DNA from: Timema cristinae
Lineage: Eukaryota > Arthropoda > Insecta > Phasmatodea > Timematidae
Assembly: GCA_039000515.1 (NCBI GenBank)
Contig: JBCFYV010000024.1
Coordinates: forward strand, 13,683,551 to 13,747,550
DNA length: 64,000 bases
Reading direction: 5' to 3'
In this document: one piece after another, positions 57,933-64,000 of the stretch
Numbering within the stretch: the stretch's first letter is position 1
How the letters are laid out: each line of letters opens with the position of its first letter
Notes under the pieces: generated by a model
Seen by the model: the letters and a program-made list of their open reading frames with translations, nothing else
What the model was told of the DNA's origin: nothing
Database searches by the model: none
Made by a program: the position numbers and the translations under genes

Positions 57933-58329
57933 ATTTTCATGAAGGTATTCAGCCTAACATGAGATGTTTATTTGAGGTAAGGGATAATTTTTTCTTCTAT
58001 TCAGTTGTAGCCACAGATTAGGCCTATGTTTAGATCTGGAATTTCTTAAACGAACCTTTTTTATGAAACAACAATAGAGATATATAGAGTACACATTTTT
58101 AAATACTATTTCTTAAAAGAAATAACGAAACATTATAAATTAACGGAGTGGTAGAGAATCTAATTTAGGCCGGATGAGTTAGGGCTTGGTTCCACTTATG
58201 ATATTTATAGCTGTACTTTCCACTTTCTCTCTTTTTATATTGCATATAAACTTCTCTATTATTCCACCAACACTTAGACTAAGCCATTTAGATTGACTAA
58301 TAAAAATATTATATATTCTTTAAAAATAA

Positions 58330-58650
58330 AAAAATCACCTGGGCACAGGAATTGAAACAGGGACCTGTGGCTTAGTACAATAATGCTCTAACTACTAGGC
58401 TATCCAGGAATCAACCCGTGTCCAGGGTAATTCTTCACTCATATTTTAAGGCGGCGTCTGAGTGAAAGTACTGAAATTATCGGTTACAAATGAGTGATTT
58501 ATTAAGATCACAAGATAGCAGAGAACGCAGCCACCATCGGAGTGTGGGTTGAATTATATGTTCTTTAATGGAAAATTAAAAATAACAGCTCAGGTCTAGA
58601 AATATAAGATTAACGACCGGAGGGTTCTTTACGCTGACCACATGTCTATA
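58330..58650 (-). mobile_element. tRNA-like composite repeat (family 4) and family 5 fragment
   Basis: The minus strand has CCTGGATAGCCTAGTAGTTAG and GTTTCAATTCCTGTGCCC, with a worn upstream block at 58430-58470. At 58590-58650 lies a fragment matching the downstream part of the SINE at 45732 (TAACGACCGGAGGGTTC, TGACCACATG). Confidence 0.6.
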
Positions 58651-59711
58651 GTCGTCGCGGGGGAGGGAGGGGAGAAGGTGCGGGGAGATATTGAGTTTCC
58701 CAAATGTAGTCATTCTGAAATTAGATAAATTCCCGGGTGACTGATAAAGATAACGTTGTGAGCATCAAGGCTCTGGAATACCCCCCAGTTAAAAGAGGAG
58801 TCGAGATTTCCTCCCTGGGAAAATTGTAAAATTTTAGGCAAAAAATGAGCCTTGAATTGAGGTTTTAGGCGTTATTTAGGGTGAATTGAATTACTGTTAG
58901 GAACACTTCGATAGTTAGGGATGGATTGAATAACTGGAAGGAATGCTTATTTCTTTAAGGATAAAGCAAGCCGTTTTAGAGGTATACATGTCTATCTAGT
59001 CATAGATAAGGTGAACGCTTTTGTAGGAAATAGCTTTATTTTTTTCTAATAAGTCCAGAGTTAGTGATTAAATATAAAAAATAAAGACTGTAATAGTTTA
59101 CCCTAATTACGAGTACTTCATTAAATTCATATTAACTTTTAAATATAAGAAAATGTGATATTTGTAATGTCATACATAATCTTGTTAAAAAAATATGAAG
59201 ACAAATGCCAGGATAATATTTGACTAAGAATTAAAAAAAAATATCAACTGATAAAATGAGAGCAAGAAAATTTTAAAAAAGGTAATTTTATTTCAAATAA
59301 ATCATTATTCAATCCATGCAGACGAGAAAAATTAACATAGCTATTGTCACTGATAAAATGCCAGTTTACATAACAGCGAACGTAAGTTCCAAAAAAAATT
59401 AAACGCTAATCTAACTTAGTGTTAACTTGAGGTAGAAAATAACACAAATAAAACAAACTTTGAAACAAAAATCACAAATAAATCCAAGGAAAAAACTACA
59501 AATGAGAAATTTTTGTTTGGTTCTTCCGTGTCTTTCATCTTACTACCAGTCCAGTTACCCGCATAGCTTAACCACATTTTGAGTAGATATGGGGAAGTTA
59601 CACAATAAAATATTTCATTCATTTATTTATAACTGACTGATTATATCAGCACACGTCATATAAACCAACTATATTTAATAATATTATATATATATATAAA
59701 AAAAAAAAAGA

Positions 59712-60280
59712 CACAACATCCAGGCCCTGGGCGTTAATTCATCACAGTGAAAGAGACAACCCACATTTCACCAATGATACATTTTTCAGCCATGCCAGGA
59801 ATTAAGCTCGGGCTCTTAGCTTAATAAACAGACAGTAGACCGTCTGAGATAAGGTGTCAGACTAAAATTTAAAATAAACTACCCGTATTTCCGTGGAAAC
59901 CATTTCGGGAAATACTTACTACCTCATAGCACCAATCCAGAATATGATAAACTGAACTACTCTTTACAGAAAAACAAAAAACACATCAAAATACCGCGTG
60001 CCAACCATTGAGAGTAACTAGGACTTTGAGTTATATCTCGGAGGTTAAAACTATTGAGATAAGTTCACCAAGCACGTGTTCCATTTTACAAAATTTCTTT
60101 TTCACACTCACATAAATATCCTCTTCTTTTTTTACAGTTTTTATTGTCTTTATTCCATTGGCTTAATTTTTTTAGTATATCTACCACGTCCTACAATTCG
60201 TTTCGGTTATTTGAAAATAAACACTAATGAGGTAGGAATGTGAAAAAGTGTAAAGGAAACGTAACCTAATACAAGTCGAA
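59712..60280 (-). mobile_element. SINE fragments: family 4 head and family 2 pieces
   Basis: A family 4-like head is at 59712-59835 (minus AGCTTAATTCCTGGCATGG). Family 2 body pieces are at 59870-59945 (CCGTATTTCCGTGGAAACC) and 60180-60275 (minus tail, worn). Confidence 0.45.
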
Positions 60281-60284
60281 GGAC

Positions 60285-63168
60285 CAGGGCCGAGTCTGGG
60301 GGTGTGGTGGAGAGGGGGGGGGGAACAAAGGGGGCAATTGCCTATGTCCTTACATTTCAAGGGGCCACATTTCCCCCAAACAATATAAAATTCAATTAGA
60401 GAAAATTCTAAATTTTACATCAAATAATGGTGTAACTTACAAATAATACAAGGACTACTTACAAGCAATAAGTCTTCACTTAACGTAAAATTCCATTTCA
60501 GATTCCGGAAAATTTTATATTTATGTAATTTACGATTTATGTTATTTGAGTAATTAGTTGTAGTTCAGTAAAAAACGCCACCATTGTTCTACCGCACCCA
60601 GTCTACATAAATCTAACAGTGCAATGATGGTGCATTCTGTAAGATCTTTGAATCTCAAGCCCAACTGAGGCAACCAGAATATAGTGGTGCAATCTAGGAT
60701 AAACAAACTTGTATTTCTCAAGTTGGCACTTATAATAACTACAAGAACTGGAGCTAGGCTAAGTTAACTAGTGATGAAATTCATTAAATCTCTCGCTTTT
60801 GCAATTTTGTCGTTTTTTCTTGATTAATAGTGTGAGCTATATAATGCGTAGTATTTTTTTAAGCTTACCATGGGATATAAATTAATCTTCCACATTAAAT
60901 GTGCGTAAATTTGATAGTGGTGCTACCAGGCGTAAATCAAAATAAACGTGAGCAAGAACATATAAATAAACTTCTGAAACTTACATCGTTCTTTGCCGCC
61001 AAGGACCAACCTCTTCAACTTCAAGAACCAGAATTGTGTCGTGGTAAGACATCATCTAGTTCTTCACTATTATCACACTTATAACAATCAATCACAATTC
61101 AACAAAAATCAATAATTTCAGACTCTGAAAATTTAAATCCGATTGACATATCTCAAGAATTTCCCAAATATTCACTTTCAAGTAGTAAAGCTATAGAGTC
61201 TCAAAGAACCAGAAATTGTAGTGTAAACCATTGTGAACGAGCTGTATATACCGATAGTGCTGTATCTACATTGATTCAGCAGGATCCTGCAAAATGTCTT
61301 CTAATAAACATCACTGACGAAATAATTGAGTATTATGTTGATAAAGGACTATACTATTTTCAGGATAATGACGGAGAGTGCTTGAAAACAGCGAGCTCCG
61401 ACAGAGAGAATGCTTATTGTATTCAAAATCTACAGGGAACGTTTTTTACTTCTTATGCAAACTCTTCAGTAATTGTAAACAAATTTATCAGTTTTTGACT
61501 GGTTTTTCCAATTGGAAAAAAACTGAATAAAAACTGAGGGAGTATGAAAGCAGTGTGGAACACAGTGAATGTTCGTTAAAGTTGGCCCTTCGAAAGAATA
61601 AAAACAAGTCAGTTTCTTCACATTTAGATTCACAACTAAATAATGAAATAAGTAACTGGAAAAATGTTCTTGTTATAGTAGTGGATGTTGTGAAATTTCT
61701 AGCGAAACGAGGCCTTCCATTTCTCGGTGACAATCAAATGCTTGGATCAAATTGCAACAATAACAACTACCTAGGAATTATGGAACTCCTTGCTCAGTTT
61801 GATTCCCATTTAAAGGAACATTTAAGGAAACATGGGAACAAAGTAAAAGGACATATATCTTATCTTTCTTCTGATATCTGTGATGAGTTCATTGAACTAA
61901 TAGGCAAAAAATGTTAGGAATCATATACAAAATTAGATTAGAGAAGCCAATATTTCTCAATAATACTGGGCTACACACCTAATATATCGTATACAGATCA
62001 GTTGTCCTTTGTGTTTAGATATTGTATTCAGGGTGATATCGTTGAAAGGTTTTTATTTTTCATTCCTGTTTACAGCCATGCTGGAAAATATTTAAGTGAG
62101 GTTGTTACTAGTACTCTAAAAGACAACGCAATCGATATGCAGGAATGCAGAGGCCAAAGCTAAGACAATGCAGCAAACATCTCAGGTAAATATGAAGGTC
62201 TCCAAGCACACATTAAATCGATAAACAATTTTGTACTAATTGTTTCTTGTGCAGCACATTCCCTACACTTGGTTGGAAAAAACAGTGTTAATTAATGTTC
62301 AAATGCTATAAAACTATTTTTATTTACTGAAAAGTTAGACTTTCTTTACTCTTTCCATTCAAAGTTGGTCATTTCTTTATGTAATAATGTTAGCGTATGG
62401 AACATAGTAGCAAGCCAAAAATCACTGTTAAGAGCTTATCTGAAACTAGGTGGTCATTTAGGGGATTCATGGATTAAGAACTTTGAGCAGTCATTATGAT
62501 GAAATTTATAGTGATTTCTATGAAATTTCAAATGTTAAAAATTAAACAGAGTTCACAAGAATATAAGCAACATATCTGATGAAGAAAATGCATTTATGAC
62601 TGTATTGTGATCGACATTATGTAAAGATTTGGTGGGGTAAGTAAGCATCTACAAAAACCTGGAATCGATGTAGGAAATGGTCTTCAATTGTTGAATTACT
62701 TGAAAATATTTGTTTCCAATCTATGAAGTGACTTTGGTGAAATGGAAATTAGAGCAAAAGAATTAAGCAAGCATGTGTTACCAACTTACACAAATAACCG
62801 ACGTTCCAAAAAGCATCCTGATGAAAAAGATGAACTTTCCACTATTGTAACATTCCATGACAGTTCCAGAATTTAATAATTCCTGTGTTCTATTGATAAT
62901 CTCAACATGTAACTTGAGAAGAGAGCTGCTTCCTGCAAAGAGGTTACCACAGCATTTGGGTTTCTTGGTAGATTAACTACAACAAGTAATGACAAGGAGC
63001 TTAAATCAAGCACTGCTCAGTTGGTCAAACGATACAGAGAGGATCTGCAGCCAGTTTAGAAGAGTGAAGTATTACAACTATTTCTATTTTTTTCTCAAAG
63101 GACTTCAGATTGAAAATGGTGTTTCTTTTTACAATACACATGAGATTTTGCGACAATTATATAAAAGT
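60285..63168 (+). pseudogene. hAT transposase fossil of the ZMYM1/DUF4371 type, running into the assembly gap
   Basis: The left end, CAGGGCCGAGTCTGGGGG at 60285 with GGGGGCAATTGCC, matches the ends of this hAT group. Broken frames follow in family order: KREQEHINKLLKLTSFFA (60945), DPAKCLLINITDEIIEYYVD (61285), EISNWKNVLVIVVDVVKFLA (61650) and RGLPFLGDNQMLGS. Next is YTPNISYTDQLSFVFRY, where the family's usual leading Asp is replaced. ECRGQS-stop-DNAANISGKYEGL (62140) is followed by VSCAAHSLHLVGK (62250). Near the end is LEKRAASCKEVTTAFGFL (62910). The C-terminal dimerisation region is not seen before the Ns and does not reappear after them. It is dead: several stops and frameshifts. Confidence 0.82.
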
Positions 63169-63268
63169 NNNNNNNNNNNNNNNNNNNNNNNNNNNNNNNN
63201 NNNNNNNNNNNNNNNNNNNNNNNNNNNNNNNNNNNNNNNNNNNNNNNNNNNNNNNNNNNNNNNNNNNN
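63169..63268. other. Assembly gap, exactly 100 N
   Basis: The fixed length suggests a scaffold gap of unknown true size. Open frames drawn across it are meaningless. Confidence 0.99.
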
Positions 63269-64000
63269 TATTTTTTTCCCACACTTGCGTGAGTCATAGC
63301 AAACATTTAGTACATGTGGATGAATAACGCACGTGTGGACCTGGCTTAAGAGATGTCTGTGCGTAAACATATAGAAAATTGTATTATTTATTTGTGCTGT
63401 ATTTTCTTTCTAAAATTTGAGCTTTCATTTTGTGTTTGTATTAATTTTCTAATTTTTACAGTGGAGTCAACTGACCCTTTGACACCCCGCCCCCGAATCC
63501 ACACCTGTAATGATACTATGAATGATGATAATATTATTGTTTTAAACTATTGTGATAATAAGTTGCCATTTTGTCCGAAAATCTTATTTGGCTGTTTATA
63601 AAATGTATTTACAGTAATTAATATTTAAGTTAATATATTCGTACTGAAATATACTTTCTTAACATACCGATAAATACGTATACAATACATTAAACCATTT
63701 TTTGTGGAAAAGTGTACTTGAGTGTAGTAAAAGTTAACAGTTTTTTTTAAAAAATGTGTATATTATTATTGAAATTTAATTAAATATTCAATCAATTATC
63801 TAAATTTTATTCTAATTTAAACCATAAGCAAAGTATTATTTATCTGTATAATTTTATATTTATATCTACATAGATACCGAATAGAACATAAGGCATTTAT
63901 AATATAGTTTGTAAATAAAATGTAACACTAAAATTTAAAATCATTTTATGTTTACATACTAAAACATGTCAAAAACAACTTCTTCGGAATAAGGATCCCA
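63269..64000. other. AT-rich DNA, nothing recognised
   Basis: No continuation of the hAT element and no coding frame was recognised. Confidence 0.5.

Noticed and set aside
63095..63370. Open frames across the N run
   Set aside because: Unknown bases cannot support a frame.

Overview
This is AT-rich eukaryotic DNA with no continuous gene. It is full of short tRNA-derived SINEs, hAT, Helitron-like and mariner fossils, non-LTR retrotransposon remains, (TAA)n/(ATT)n microsatellites and minisatellites. The repeat style (GACTGACT... Helitron-like starts, GCGAGCAAAGC ends, ZMYM1- and ZBED5-like hAT fossils, Jockey-type LINE) points to an invertebrate, most likely an arthropod. The species cannot be told from sequence alone. 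The exact 100-N run at 63169-63268 shows this is a scaffold with an assembly gap. The window is either intergenic or inside very long introns.

Layout. 1-256 is the edge of a 69-bp tandem repeat, followed by one exon-like segment (417-515). 3567-6055 is the most unusual element: long diverged inverted repeats around a decayed gene of about 560 codons that I do not assign to a named superfamily. 6100-7450 is a GC-richer segment I cannot identify. 7.9-13.3 kb carries a hAT MITE, several SINEs, a Helitron-like element and a 63-bp repeat. 13975-15560 is a dead LINE reverse transcriptase. 17945-24975 is a large inverted structure: two arms of about 2-2.6 kb facing outward around 2.4 kb of AT-rich DNA, with a palindromic TTAA-flanked MITE inserted in one arm.

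25.4-36.3 kb is dense with SINEs, including a nested pair with readable target-site duplications and a dimeric copy with two tRNA-like heads. It also has a 31-bp minisatellite, a Helitron-like element, a hAT MITE and a hAT transposase fossil. 41.0-45.0 kb has more SINEs, a 5'-truncated Jockey-like LINE with intact RT motifs (42498-43709, minus) and a tandem array of three SINE bodies. 47-52 kb has a Helitron-like element, a hAT MITE, a GC-rich 51-bp minisatellite with a CACGTG E-box in every unit, and a mariner-type transposase fossil. 54160-54332 (minus) is a candidate cysteine-rich, thrombospondin-type-1-like exon. 57-60 kb has more SINEs and a palindrome. 60285-63168 is a decayed ZMYM1/DUF4371-type hAT transposase running into the gap.

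No set of genes here works as a pathway. The biology is that of mobile elements: at least two SINE families share one 3' tail, implying a common LINE partner, and several insertions can be ordered in time. Host coding content is limited to three or four exon candidates, all needing transcript support.
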